64,000 nucleotides of DNA from Kribbella monticola (GCF_003261635.1 NZ_QFXK01000035.1:248001-312000), one strand, 5' to 3'. Numbered from the stretch's first letter, positions 15,558 to 24,165 are shown. Made by a program: numbers and translations. Notes: generated from the sequence alone by a model not told the origin.

Positions 15558-17678
15558 TTACTTGGTCAGAGCGTTGGTCAGGAGGGCTGCCAGGGCTTCT
15601 AGTTGGAAGTCGGCCGATGACGCCACCTCTTCGTCCGAGCCGTCGAGGGCTCGGGCGGCCAGGCCGGCCTTGGCGTCGATGAGGTCGGCGATGCGGGTGT
15701 CGATGGTTTGGGCGGCGATGATGCGCCAGGCGGTGACCGGTTCTTCCTGGCCGATGCGGTGGACGCGGTCGATCGCCTGGGTCTGCTCGGCGTTGGTCCA
15801 GGAGAGCTCGGCCAGTACGACGTTGGACGCGACCTGCAGGTTGAGGCCGACGCCGGCTGTCAGCAACGAGCAGACGACGATCGAGACGTCGGGGTCGTTG
15901 ACGAAGGCGTCGATGTTCTGCTGGCGTTTGCGGGACGTCTGGTCGCCGCGGATCGAGGCGTAGCGGATGCCGCGTTCGGTGAAGATGCGTTCGGCGACGT
16001 CCATCACCTCGATGTGGCGGGCGAAGAAGACGACCTTGCCGACGTTGTGCGCGAGCTGGGCGGCGTAGTCGGCGGCCAGGCCGGCCTTCGCGTTGCCGAT
16101 CCGGTTCAGCAGGCTGAACACGTTCTCGCCGGTCTTCGCCGCGTCCTTGTCGGCCCGTTCCCAGCCCGCGACCTGGCGGACGAGATCGTGGTCGATGCCG
16201 TCGACCACGGCGCCGGAGTTGCGGGTGGCCAGCGCCGTCTCGTACCGAGCGACGAGGCGGTCGGCCAGTTCGCGCTCGGCCTGCCTGATGGAGTGGCCGA
16301 CCGCGCCGTCCAGTTCGACGGGCAGATCGGCGATGCGGCGGGCCGGGATGTCGGCGGCCACGTCGACCTTGCGTCGCCGGACGATCCCCTGGTTGATCAC
16401 GCAGGCCCGGGCGGCCGCGTAGAAGCCGGGATCGGCCGGCGTCAGGCCGGTCTCTTCGAGCTCCTCCATCAGGATGCCGCCGGGGCCCTTCTCGTCGATC
16501 CAGCCGAGGAACTGCCAGATCGCGGTGAAGTCCTCGATGTCGTTGATCAGCGGCGTTCCGGTGAGCGCCATCAGCAGCGGCCGCGCGGTCCGGCTGCGGA
16601 TCCGCTCGGACAGCTGGAGCACGTTCCGCGAGCGCTGCGACTTCTTGTTCTTGATGAAGTGCGCTTCGTCGACGACCATGCCGCGGAAGCCGAGGTCGCC
16701 GAGCCAGCCGACGTGCCGGTCGAGCACCTCGTAGTTGACGACGACGATGTCGGCGAAACCGTCGATGGTGTCGCCGTCGCCGTGGATCACGGTGGCCTTC
16801 TTCTGCGGCGTCCAGATGGCCGCTTCGCGGGCCCAGTTGGTCTTGACGACGTTCGGTACGACGACCAGCAGCGGATACGCGTCAGCGGCATGGGCAGCCA
16901 GCAGCGCCTGGGCCGTCTTGCCCAGACCCGGCTCGTCGGCCAGCAGGAAGGTCCGATGACCAGCGGCGGCCGCGGCGACCAGTTGCCCCTGGTGCCGCAT
17001 CAGTTCGAGACCGGGACTGAGTCGCACGAAGCCGGGCTCGGGCAGCGCCTTGCTCGCCGAGGCGGCGGCGTACTCGAAGGACTTGAGCAGCGGGGTGATC
17101 AGCTCCCACCCGGCCAGCCGGCGCGCCTTCGGCTTCGGCGGCGGGGGAGCCGAGAAGTCGGGAGCGAGGAAGGGGTTGGCGAGCTGCCGCTGGACGACCG
17201 ACTGCGGGACGACCCGGCGTACGGGTGCGGCGGTCTCCGTCGGCTCGGCGGGAGCGGGCTCCTCGGCGGGCGGCTCTTCGCCGGCGGCGATCTGCATCTC
17301 GCGCTTGAGTGCCACGGCCGCGGGGGACATCACCGCGTCCTCGGCGAGCAGCACGAGCAGCGAGGTGTCGCGGGCGGCCGATTTCGCGAGGATCGTCGCG
17401 ACGCCGTCCAGGCGCCGGAGCTGCTCGTCGCGGTAGGCGTCGCCGGACGTCGTGTCGGCGTTCACCCGGGCGCGCTCCTCGCGCACCAGCAGAGCGACCA
17501 CCTGGAACTTCGTGCGGATCGAGGGGCGCACGTTTCCACGCTCGACCGCGGCCTCGACCTCCCGGACGGCTTTGGCCAGGACCGGGATGAGGCCGTCGGA
17601 GTCGGTACTACGGCCGCGACGCCGACGTCGGGATGCAGTACCGGTAGCGCCGGACTGGCGCTGGCCTTGACGGGCCAA
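15558..17678 (-). CDS. SNF2-family DEAD/DEAH-box helicase
   Basis: A 706-residue ATPase of superfamily 2, SNF2 branch. Motif I is DEPGLGKT (Lys254), motif II is DEAH (337-340), motif III is LTGTPLINDI, and motifs V-VI are GVGLNLQVASNVV and QAIDRVHRIGQ. The N-terminal 210 residues are a charged, low-complexity region not assigned here. I place the start at TTG 17678: AGAGGAG lies 6 nt upstream, while the frame extended to 17819 gives an odd Cys/Arg-rich lead. SNF2 proteins remodel nucleoprotein or displace proteins from DNA; this copy has no partner genes nearby, so its exact role is unknown. Confidence 0.88.
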   Translation of the reverse strand: MARQGQRQSGATGTASRRRRRGRSTDSDGLIPVLAKAVREVEAAVERGNVRPSIRTKFQVVALLVREERARVNADTTSGDAYRDEQLRRLDGVATILAKSAARDTSLLVLLAEDAVMSPAAVALKREMQIAAGEEPPAEEPAPAEPTETAAPVRRVVPQSVVQRQLANPFLAPDFSAPPPPKPKARRLAGWELITPLLKSFEYAAASASKALPEPGFVRLSPGLELMRHQGQLVAAAAAGHRTFLLADEPGLGKTAQALLAAHAADAYPLLVVVPNVVKTNWAREAAIWTPQKKATVIHGDGDTIDGFADIVVVNYEVLDRHVGWLGDLGFRGMVVDEAHFIKNKKSQRSRNVLQLSERIRSRTARPLLMALTGTPLINDIEDFTAIWQFLGWIDEKGPGGILMEELEETGLTPADPGFYAAARACVINQGIVRRRKVDVAADIPARRIADLPVELDGAVGHSIRQAERELADRLVARYETALATRNSGAVVDGIDHDLVRQVAGWERADKDAAKTGENVFSLLNRIGNAKAGLAADYAAQLAHNVGKVVFFARHIEVMDVAERIFTERGIRYASIRGDQTSRKRQQNIDAFVNDPDVSIVVCSLLTAGVGLNLQVASNVVLAELSWTNAEQTQAIDRVHRIGQEEPVTAWRIIAAQTIDTRIADLIDAKAGLAARALDGSDEEVASSADFQLEALAALLTNALTK

Positions 17679-18037
17679 AGAATCTCCTCTGCAGGGCCAT
17701 GACACGTTCGCCATGGCGGAACGGCAGCACCGCGCGCCACACGCGAGAACCCGCCGCTGGAAGGGCCGCAGTACTGGCCTCTCGGCAACGCAGCTGAGCC
17801 CCACCGCTTCTGCGAGCAATCAACGAGCCGGAAACCGAGGCGGTCAGCGTCTCGAACCGACGGCCACAGGCTGTTGGCCGTCAGCGCCGGCCAACCACGA
17901 ACAAGCCACCGCTGGACGGCCGACGTCGCCAGGGGGATGTTGCCAACGCTTGGTGCTGCGCCAATACTAGCGCGTCACCAGCCCACGCAGTACTCGTGAT
18001 CGGGCGTGCCTTCGACCCCGGTACGGCGTGTCGCCGG
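17679..18037. other. 359-bp non-coding stretch upstream of the helicase gene
   Basis: No convincing gene is seen. The part next to the helicase probably holds its promoter and leader: on the minus strand TAGTAT occurs near 17964, beside an imperfect palindrome TTGGTGCTGCGCCAA (17950-17964). An 85-codon plus-strand frame at 17713-17970 has no ribosome binding site and a Ser/Arg-rich composition typical of chance frames. The remainder is the 3' flank of the MerR gene. Confidence 0.4.
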
Positions 18038-18457
18038 TCACCGGGTGCGCAGAGCCTGCAGGTCGGTCTGGCAGCGGTGTTCGACCTCGGCGAGTTCGCG
18101 CAGGGTTTCGTCGATGTCGCGCCGGCGTTGCTCGAGTTCGGCGCGCCGGGTGCCGATCTGGTTGAGCAGGTAGACGAGCTGGCCTTCCTCGCCCGGCTCG
18201 GCGTCGTACATGTCGACGATGGTGGCGATCTCGTCGAGGCTGAAGCCGAGTCGCTTGCCGCGCAGGATCAGGCCGAGCCGGACCCGGTCGCGGGGGTGGT
18301 ACACGCGGACCGTGCCGCGGCGCTCGGGGTTGAGCAGGCCGCGGTCCTCGTAGAAGCGGATCGTGCGCAGGGTGACGTCGTACTCGGCGGCGAGCTCAGC
18401 GATCGACCACGTCTGGGTTTCAAGAGCCACCTGGTCATTGTGCACACCGTCGATCAT
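18038..18457 (-). CDS. MerR-family regulator of acyl-CoA genes
   Basis: A 139-residue MerR protein. The winged helix is at about 17-60 (WSIAELAAEYDVTLRTIRFYEDRGLLNPER), with RVYHPRDRVRLGLILRGKRLGFSLDEIATIVDMY completing the domain and a C-terminal coiled coil (EQRRRDIDETLRELAEVE). It is divergent from an acyl-CoA dehydrogenase with 50 bp between starts, and a 20-bp palindrome fills that space. MerR proteins of this type (LiuR-like) control branched-chain amino acid and acyl-CoA breakdown in many bacteria. The first ATG has no ribosome binding site, so the mRNA may be leaderless or the start may be a later GTG. Confidence 0.85.
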   Translation of the reverse strand: MIDGVHNDQVALETQTWSIAELAAEYDVTLRTIRFYEDRGLLNPERRGTVRVYHPRDRVRLGLILRGKRLGFSLDEIATIVDMYDAEPGEEGQLVYLLNQIGTRRAELEQRRRDIDETLRELAEVEHRCQTDLQALRTR

Positions 18458-18460
18458 GCT

Positions 18461-18480
18461 TTACGTTTACGTAAGCGTCA
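18461..18480. promoter_or_regulatory. MerR operator between the divergent genes
   Basis: TTACGTTTACGTAAGCGTCA is a 20-bp inverted repeat with only two mismatched base pairs, centred on TTACGTAA. It resembles operators of LiuR-type MerR regulators. It sits 4-23 bp upstream of the merR start and 28-47 bp upstream of the dehydrogenase ATG, so one site could control both directions. Confidence 0.65.
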
Positions 18481-18507
18481 ATCACCGCAGTCACCGGGAG
18501 AAGGTCA

Positions 18508-19674
18508 ATGTCGTACGAGCTGTCCGAAGAGCACCGCGAGTTCCGCCACAGCGTGCGCGACTTCGCCCAGGCCGAGATCGCCCCGCACGCCGCGGAGTGG
18601 GATCGCAAGCACTACTTCCCGACCGAGGTGGTCCAGAAGATGGGTGCGCTCGGCCTGTTCGGGCTGACGGCCCCGGAGCAGTACGGCGGCTCGGGCGGCG
18701 ACTTCACCAGCCTCTGCGTGGCGATCGAGGAGATCTCCAAGGTCGACCAGTCGATGGGCATCACGCTCGAGGCGGCGGTCGGGCTCGGCATCAACCCGAT
18801 CCTCACCTTCGGTACCGACGCGCAGAAGGACGAGTGGCTGCCGGATCTCGTTGCCGGTCAGCGGCTGGCCGGGTTCGGGCTGACCGAGCCGGAGTCAGGT
18901 TCCGACGCGGGGGCGACCAAGACCCGCGCAGTACTGGACGGTGACGAGTGGGTCATCGACGGGTCGAAGCAGTTCATCACCAACTCTGGCTCCTCGATCA
19001 CGTCGCTCGTCACGGTGACCGCGCGGACGGGAGAGAAGGCCGACGGCCGGCCCGAGATCTCCACGATCATCGTCCCGACCGGTACGCCGGGGTTCGTGGC
19101 GGAAGCGGCGTACGACAAGCTCGGCTGGCACGCGTCCGACACCCACCCGCTGTCGTTCAGCGGCTGCCGGGTGCCGGCCGCGAACCTGCTCGGTGAGCGC
19201 GGCAAGGGATTCGGGCAGTTCCTCGCGACGCTCGACGACGGCCGGGTCGCGATCGGCGCCGTGGCGCTCGGCTGCATCAAGGCCTGCCTGGAGATGTCGG
19301 TCCAGTACGCCGGGGAGCGCAAGACGTTCGGCGTACCGATCGGGCAGAAGCAGGGCGTTGCCTTCCAGATCTCCGATCTCAAGGTGATGGCCGACGCGGC
19401 CGAACTGCTCGTCTACCGGGCGGCGGCGCTGAAGGACGCGGGCGCGCCGATGAAGGAGTTCAAGCAGGCGGCGGCCGTCGCGAAGCTGTACGCGACCGAG
19501 TCCGCGGTGACCGCGACCCGGATCGCGACCCAGGTGTTCGGGGGCTACGGCTTCATGGAGGAGTACCCGGTGACCCGGTTCTACCGGGACGCGAAGATCC
19601 TGGAGATCGGCGAAGGTACTTCCGAAGTACAGCGGATGCTGATCGCCCGCGGCCTCGGCCTCCCCGTTGAGTGA
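18508..19674 (+). CDS. Acyl-CoA dehydrogenase
   Basis: A 388-residue flavoenzyme that makes the first alpha-beta double bond of an acyl-CoA in the cytoplasm. All three family regions are visible: the helical N-terminus (ELSEEHREFRHSVRDFAQAEI), the beta domain (FGLTEPESGSDAG, FAD/substrate contacts), and the C-terminal helices ending in LEIGEGTSEVQRM, which carries the usual catalytic glutamate position (Glu369). GGAGAAGG precedes the ATG. The next gene, 12 bp on, is an acyl-CoA carboxylase beta subunit; that pair is typical of leucine or related branched-acyl-CoA breakdown. Exact substrate not determined. Confidence 0.9.
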   Translation: MSYELSEEHREFRHSVRDFAQAEIAPHAAEWDRKHYFPTEVVQKMGALGLFGLTAPEQYGGSGGDFTSLCVAIEEISKVDQSMGITLEAAVGLGINPILTFGTDAQKDEWLPDLVAGQRLAGFGLTEPESGSDAGATKTRAVLDGDEWVIDGSKQFITNSGSSITSLVTVTARTGEKADGRPEISTIIVPTGTPGFVAEAAYDKLGWHASDTHPLSFSGCRVPAANLLGERGKGFGQFLATLDDGRVAIGAVALGCIKACLEMSVQYAGERKTFGVPIGQKQGVAFQISDLKVMADAAELLVYRAAALKDAGAPMKEFKQAAAVAKLYATESAVTATRIATQVFGGYGFMEEYPVTRFYRDAKILEIGEGTSEVQRMLIARGLGLPVE

Positions 19675-19686
19675 CAGGATGGCGGC

Positions 19687-21216
19687 ATGACTCGGGATCA
19701 CTGGACTGAGGTCAAGGTCGCCCGTGAGGCGACCCTGTCCCCGCCGGAGAAGGCCGCTGCCAAGCTGGCCTCGCAGAACAAGCTGTACGTCCGGGACCGG
19801 ATCGCCACTCTCGTCGACGAGGGCAGCTTCGTCGAGGACGCCCAGTTGGCGAACGCGCTGAACCCGGGTCTGCCCGCGGACGGCGTGGTCACCGGCCGGG
19901 CGCTGGTCGACGGCCGGCCGGCGTTGCTGGTGGCCAACGACCCGACCGTCAAAGCCGGTTCCTGGGGCGCGCGGACGGTCGAGAAGATCGTCCGGATCAC
20001 CGAGGTCGCGCTGCGCGACGAGCTGCCGATCTTCTGGCTGATCGACTCCGCCGGCGCCCGGATCACCGACCAGGTCGACCTCTTCCCTGGTCGACGTGGT
20101 GCGGGCCGGATCTTCCACAACCAGGTCGCGTTGTCGGGCAAGGTGCCGCAGATCTGCTGCCTGTTCGGCCCGTCGGCGGCCGGCGGCGCGTACATCCCGG
20201 CCTTCTGCGATCTGGTGATCATGGTCGACGGCAATGCGTCCATGTACCTCGGTTCGCCGCGGATGGCCGAGATGGTGGTCGGCGAGAAGGTGACGCTGGA
20301 GGAGATGGGCGGCGCCCGGATGCACACCACGGTGTCCGGCTGCGGCGACCTGCTCGCGGCCGACGACACCGAGGCGATCGAGCTGGCCAAGCAGTACTTC
20401 TCCTACCTGCCCGGATCGTGGCAGCACCGGCCGCCGTCGTACGACTCGTCGGAGGCGGGCCGTCCCTTCACCCGGGACCTGGTGCCGGTCGAGGAGAGCG
20501 TCGGCTTCGACATCCACGACGTGATCGACGCGTTGCTGGACTCGGACACGTTCTTCGAGCTCAAGCCGGCGTACGCGCCGGAGCTCGTCACTGGGTTCGG
20601 TCTGCTGGCGGGGCAGGTCGTCGGGATCGTGGCGAATCAGCCGGCGGTCAAGGGCGGCGTGCTGTTCGTGGACTCGGCGGACAAGGCGGCGCGGTTCATC
20701 TGGTTGTGCGACGCGTTCAACGTGCCGCTGGTCTATTTGTGCGACGTTCCTGGGTTCATGATCGGGTCCGAGGTGGAGCGGGCCGGGATCATCCGGCACG
20801 GCGCGAAGATGATCACCGCGGTGTCGGAGGCGACCGTGCCGACGGTGTCGGTGATCGTCCGGAAGGCTTATGGTGCGGGGCTTTACGCGATGTGCGGGCC
20901 GGGTTTCTCGCCGGACGCGTGTATTGCGTTGCCGACGGCAAAGATCGCGGTGATGGGTCCGGAGGCGGCGATCAATGCCGTTTACTACAACAAGATCCAG
21001 GAGATCGCGGACGAGGGTGAGCGGGTCGAGTACGTCTCCAAGCTGCGCGAGGAGTACGAGACCGACATCGACATCCTGCGGCTCGCGGCCGACCTGGTGA
21101 TCGACGCCATCGTCGAACCGGAGAACCTCCGCAACGACCTGATCGCCCGGCTGGCCGCCGCCCAGACCAAGGACCGCCACTTCTCCACCCGCCGCCACGG
21201 CGTACCCCCTGTCTAG
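19687..21216 (+). CDS. Acyl-CoA carboxylase beta subunit (carboxyltransferase)
   Basis: A 509-residue biotin-dependent carboxyltransferase with the two crotonase-fold halves: GPSAAGGAYIPAFCDLVIMVD in the first, and LCDVPGFMIGSEVE with VIVRKAYGAGLYAMCGPG in the second. It moves a carboxyl group from biotin to an acyl-CoA. Where propionyl-CoA carboxylases keep Asp in AYDVM, this protein has GLYAM, so it probably uses another substrate, such as a branched or unsaturated acyl-CoA. No biotin carboxylase (alpha) or epsilon gene adjoins it, so the alpha subunit must come from elsewhere. The last codons lie in the first copy of a tandem repeat. Confidence 0.9.
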   Translation: MTRDHWTEVKVAREATLSPPEKAAAKLASQNKLYVRDRIATLVDEGSFVEDAQLANALNPGLPADGVVTGRALVDGRPALLVANDPTVKAGSWGARTVEKIVRITEVALRDELPIFWLIDSAGARITDQVDLFPGRRGAGRIFHNQVALSGKVPQICCLFGPSAAGGAYIPAFCDLVIMVDGNASMYLGSPRMAEMVVGEKVTLEEMGGARMHTTVSGCGDLLAADDTEAIELAKQYFSYLPGSWQHRPPSYDSSEAGRPFTRDLVPVEESVGFDIHDVIDALLDSDTFFELKPAYAPELVTGFGLLAGQVVGIVANQPAVKGGVLFVDSADKAARFIWLCDAFNVPLVYLCDVPGFMIGSEVERAGIIRHGAKMITAVSEATVPTVSVIVRKAYGAGLYAMCGPGFSPDACIALPTAKIAVMGPEAAINAVYYNKIQEIADEGERVEYVSKLREEYETDIDILRLAADLVIDAIVEPENLRNDLIARLAAAQTKDRHFSTRRHGVPPV

Positions 21217-21320
21217 GGAAGGAAGGCGAGGGGTTGGCCCCACGGCGTACCGCCGGCCTAGGGAAGGAAGGCGAGGGTGGGCCACGGCGTGCCGCCGGTC
21301 TAGGGAAGGAAGGCGGGGGG
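21195..21320. repeat. Three imperfect tandem copies spanning the carboxyltransferase stop codon
   Basis: Units begin at 21195, 21240 and 21282 (45 and 42 bp long, the third slightly truncated). Each begins CCACGGCGTACC or a one-base variant and ends TAGGGAAGGAAGGCG. The first copy encodes the final HGVPPV and the TAG stop; the later copies repeat the same end-of-gene sequence in non-coding DNA. They fill most of the 159-bp gap before the next gene. Confidence 0.85.
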
Positions 21321-21375
21321 CCCGGTGTGAAGTGGGGAGCTGGCTTTGGGGTGGTGGGGGGTTTAGGTTCGTCGT

Positions 21376-22074
21376 ATGAGGGCGCCGGAGCGAGGGGCAC
21401 TGCCGTTGCGGCTGGCTGCGACTTTGGGCCGGACGTACGGGCGACTGACGGAAACCGTGCAGGGCTTGGCGGATGAGGACTTCGCCCGGCCCACGCGCTG
21501 CCAGGAGCTGACGGTCGGTCCGTTGCTCGTCCATCTCCTGTACGACGCGCAGCGGGCACTGACGGCGTTCGCGTCCCCCTCGACGAGCGAGCCCGATCGC
21601 GATTTCGTCAGCTACTGGCAGGACTTCCCGGCCGGCTCCGGGTCGGATCCGACCTTCGTCCAGGTGGTCGCATCGGCGTACAACAATCCCTCCCGCAGTC
21701 TCGTGGGCCATTGGCGCGAGCTGTCCGAAGCCGCCGTACGAGCTGCCGCGGTCGCCTCGACCGACAAGCATCACCTGGTCGAGACGCAGGGCCACGTACT
21801 ACGGGTCGGCGACTTCGTGGCGACCCTGGTGACGGAGGCGACCATCCACCATCTCGACCTGACCCTCGAGCTGCCGGACGCACCCGAGCCGGACCCCGAG
21901 GCTTTGCAGGTGACCGCGCGAACCCTCGACGGCTTGTTCGGACCTGAGGCGTGGGACGTGATCGCCTGGGACACCACAACCTATGTGCTCAAGGCAACGG
22001 GACGCCTGCCCCTCGACGACCACGACCTGGAGATGCTCGGCGGCCACGCTTCCCGGCTACCACTGATCGGGTAG
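21376..22074 (+). CDS. Maleylpyruvate isomerase family, mycothiol-dependent-type protein
   Basis: A 232-residue member of the DinB-like/MDMPI superfamily. A helical metal-binding domain is visible, with TVGPLLVHLLYDAQRAL supplying the first histidine and TEATIHHLDLTLELP the paired histidines, followed by a C-terminal domain (FGPEAWDVIAWDTTTYVLKATG). Family members catalyse thiol-dependent reactions using mycothiol, the actinobacterial thiol, but most are uncharacterised. The 3' end overlaps the convergent CobW-like gene by 18 bp. Specific reaction unknown. Confidence 0.78.
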   Translation: MRAPERGALPLRLAATLGRTYGRLTETVQGLADEDFARPTRCQELTVGPLLVHLLYDAQRALTAFASPSTSEPDRDFVSYWQDFPAGSGSDPTFVQVVASAYNNPSRSLVGHWRELSEAAVRAAAVASTDKHHLVETQGHVLRVGDFVATLVTEATIHHLDLTLELPDAPEPDPEALQVTARTLDGLFGPEAWDVIAWDTTTYVLKATGRLPLDDHDLEMLGGHASRLPLIG

Positions 22075-23142
22075 CACGCCGGCGAAAGGGTCGTCGAGGG
22101 TTTGCCAGTCGAGGGAGGCGAGCTCCGACTCGGTGAGCAGGCACGCGTCGAGGACGGCCTGCAGGCGGGCCGGGTCGAGGCCGACCCCAGTCGCGACGAC
22201 GGTGCACTCGGCGAGGTGCTCGGTGTCGGCCCATTCACCCAAGGTGCCAAGGGAAGCGCTGTGGCCGGCCGACTCCCACCGGACCCGTTGCGTCGGCCTG
22301 TTCGCCAGCCACATCACGCCGCGACTGCGGACCACGCCGTCGACGATGTTCTCCAGCGCGTCGTTCAAGCGAGCCGGGTGCAGCGGCCGGGTCGAGCGCC
22401 ACAGCACGGTCGTGACCCCGTCGCCGCTGGGCTGCAGCCGATCCTCGCCCGCGAGGTCACCCGCCCACGCTTCGGCCGCAGCGAAGTCGAACAGTCCTCT
22501 CCGAGCGACCAGCTGCGTCGGCACCCCGGCCGGATCCGCGTCGACGACAGTCGTGCGTGGATTGAGGTGCAGCAGGAGGTTGTGCAGGCGTTCAGGAGTC
22601 GCCGCGCGGTGAGCGTTCGCGAGCACGCACACATCGGCGTACTCGATCTGTCGCGCCGTCACCTCGGCCACGTTCCGCCGGTCGGGCAGGCCGAGGGCGA
22701 GGTCGCGTTCGGCCAGCAACTCGTCGCCGGACAACTGCGCCACGAGCAGCACCGCGTCGACCACGCAGGTAACGGTGTCGACCACGACCTCAGGCAGCGT
22801 CGCCACCAGCGCATTCGCCAACGACCGCGCTTCCATCGCAGGCGGAGCAGCCAGTACTACGTGTTGCCAGTGCTCGCGTGCGATCAGCGTCTCCAGCAGT
22901 GGGAGCAGCGACTCGATCAACTGGCAGGAACCGCAGTCGTCGTCCACCGAGAACTCGCCGGCGTCAATCGACCCCGACGCGTCACTCACCTGCCACGAAA
23001 GCACGCCCCGCGTGGGCAGCTCGTCCTGACCCACCACGACGGCGACCGTTCCGGCGTCGATCATCGAAGCCAGAACAGGTTCGCGGAGGGTCGTCGAAAG
23101 CCCGACGAGCAGGGTCAACGGGGTCTTGCGCTGGGCGGCCAT
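22057..23142 (-). CDS. Zur-controlled CobW-like protein lacking the P-loop
   Basis: 361 residues with the CobW/COG0523 layout: Rossmann-like N-terminal domain, TVTCVVDAVLL strand, YADVCVLANAHRA in place of the usual NKxD-type segment, and a C-terminal CobW domain (RLQAVLDACLLTESELASLDWQ). The Walker A motif expected near residues 10-20 is replaced by VGLSTTLREPVL, and the metal-binding CxCC is reduced to CGSC (residues 70-73). So GTP binding looks lost. A canonical Zur box lies 12 bp upstream, implying expression under zinc starvation. In mycobacteria a Zur-regulated CobW relative helps ribosome hibernation when zinc is low; a similar role is possible but unproven. Confidence 0.8.
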   Translation of the reverse strand: MAAQRKTPLTLLVGLSTTLREPVLASMIDAGTVAVVVGQDELPTRGVLSWQVSDASGSIDAGEFSVDDDCGSCQLIESLLPLLETLIAREHWQHVVLAAPPAMEARSLANALVATLPEVVVDTVTCVVDAVLLVAQLSGDELLAERDLALGLPDRRNVAEVTARQIEYADVCVLANAHRAATPERLHNLLLHLNPRTTVVDADPAGVPTQLVARRGLFDFAAAEAWAGDLAGEDRLQPSGDGVTTVLWRSTRPLHPARLNDALENIVDGVVRSRGVMWLANRPTQRVRWESAGHSASLGTLGEWADTEHLAECTVVATGVGLDPARLQAVLDACLLTESELASLDWQTLDDPFAGVLPDQW

Positions 23143-23153
23143 GCACTGAGTAT

Positions 23154-23170
23154 ATGAAAATCATTTTCAT
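23154..23170. promoter_or_regulatory. Zur box
   Basis: ATGAAAATCATTTTCAT is a perfect inverted repeat (8-bp arms around one base) and contains TGAAAATCATTTTCA, matching the known actinobacterial Zur consensus. It begins 12 bp upstream of the CobW-like start codon, so zinc-loaded Zur would block that promoter. It also lies 90 bp before the HTH regulator on the other strand. Confidence 0.85.
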
Positions 23171-23196
23171 CAGTCCAGCCGGCGGTCGCAGCGGAT

Positions 23197-23212
23197 CAGT
23201 TAACAGTTAAGG
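23197..23212. promoter_or_regulatory. Candidate operator of the HTH regulator (copy 1)
   Basis: CAGTTAACAGTTAAGG; on the other strand it reads CCTTAACTGTTAACTG. The block CCTTAACTGT recurs after the gene, in front of the protease, together with the related GAACTGTTGAC. It lies about 50 bp upstream of the likely start of the regulator. Confidence 0.45.
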
Positions 23213-23259
23213 CGCCGATGCCTTCCCCGGGCCGCAGGGTGCTCACTACTGTGCGGACT

Positions 23260-24165
23260 ATGCCGGAGCCCTTGGAGCAGGCCGACAGCGAGTTCGCGGC
23301 AGTTCTGCGTGCGGCGATCCGCGCCCGCGGCCTGGGGCTGGAACGGATCCGCGACCGGCTCCGCGCGCAGGGGGTCTCGGTCAGCCTCGCGACGCTCAGC
23401 TATTGGCAGTCGGGGCGCTCGCGGCCGGAGCGGCGGGAGTCGATGGCGGCGGTCGAACTCCTGGAAGGCGTGCTGGAGTTGCCGGCGGGAAGTTTGCTCG
23501 CTTCGCTGGGACCGCCCCGGCGTCGCGGTCGATGGTTGAGCACCGTTCCGGTTTCGCCTGACCTAGCTGCCTTCTGGCCGCAGCCCGATGCGGTGGAGGC
23601 GGCGGTCAGCGAGGTCGACATCAAGTGGGACGAGCGGCTGACCAGGATCAGCCAGCACGACCGGGTTTCCGTGGACGCCGATGGTGGCGAGCAGTCGTAC
23701 CACTCGCGCCAGGTCCTCCGGGCCGAGGCGGACGGTCCCGATCGCTGGGTCGTGATCATGCATCTCGACGAGCACGATCGCCCACTGCCGACCATCAACC
23801 CGCTGCGGCACTGTCATCTGGGCCGGACCGTACTGCGGCCCGCCGACGGGCTCCTGGTCGCCGAGCTGCTGTTCGACCGGCCGCTGCGTAAGGGCGAAAC
23901 AGTGATCACCGAGCACGAACTGGTGAATGCGAAGCCCTGTCCGCCGGCCGGCAACTACGAGCGGAAGTTCCGCCTGCCGGTGCGTGAGTTCGTGCTCGAG
24001 ATCTGCTTCGACCCGGCCCGGCTGCCGGCGAGTTGTGAGCGGTATTCCCAGGTGGACGAGGCCGGCGAGATCGCCGTGGCGGTGGAGCCGGCCGAGTCGG
24101 TGCACGGGGTCGCGCTGAATTTCGGCCCCGGCCGGTACGGCTTCCGCTGGGACTGGCAGAAGTGA
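23260..24165 (+). CDS. Helix-turn-helix regulator with an unrecognised C-terminal domain
   Basis: About 301 residues from the ATG at 23260; the frame could also begin at 23218. Residues about 8-70 look like an XRE/Cro-type HTH (FAAVLRAAIRARGLGLERIRDRL, then SLATLSYWQSGRSRPERRESMAAV). The remaining 220 residues are beta-rich (RWVVIMHLDEHDRPLPTINP, FVLEICFDPARLPASC) and match no domain I can name; the end GPGRYGFRWDW is distinctive. Motifs repeated upstream and downstream of the gene suggest it controls itself and the following secreted protease. Function otherwise unknown. Confidence 0.72.
   Translation: MPEPLEQADSEFAAVLRAAIRARGLGLERIRDRLRAQGVSVSLATLSYWQSGRSRPERRESMAAVELLEGVLELPAGSLLASLGPPRRRGRWLSTVPVSPDLAAFWPQPDAVEAAVSEVDIKWDERLTRISQHDRVSVDADGGEQSYHSRQVLRAEADGPDRWVVIMHLDEHDRPLPTINPLRHCHLGRTVLRPADGLLVAELLFDRPLRKGETVITEHELVNAKPCPPAGNYERKFRLPVREFVLEICFDPARLPASCERYSQVDEAGEIAVAVEPAESVHGVALNFGPGRYGFRWDWQK

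Noticed and set aside
15708..17702. 664-codon plus-strand frame opposite the helicase
   Set aside because: All helicase motifs are on the minus strand; the plus frame is a compositional artefact.
17713..17970. Small gene in the gap upstream of the helicase
   Set aside because: No ribosome binding site, Ser/Arg-rich translation, no recognisable motif; more likely leader and promoter DNA.
18895..21795. 966-codon minus-strand frame covering the acyl-CoA dehydrogenase and carboxyltransferase
   Set aside because: The opposite strand encodes two complete, motif-bearing enzymes, and this translation is His/Arg/Pro-rich without any recognisable fold.
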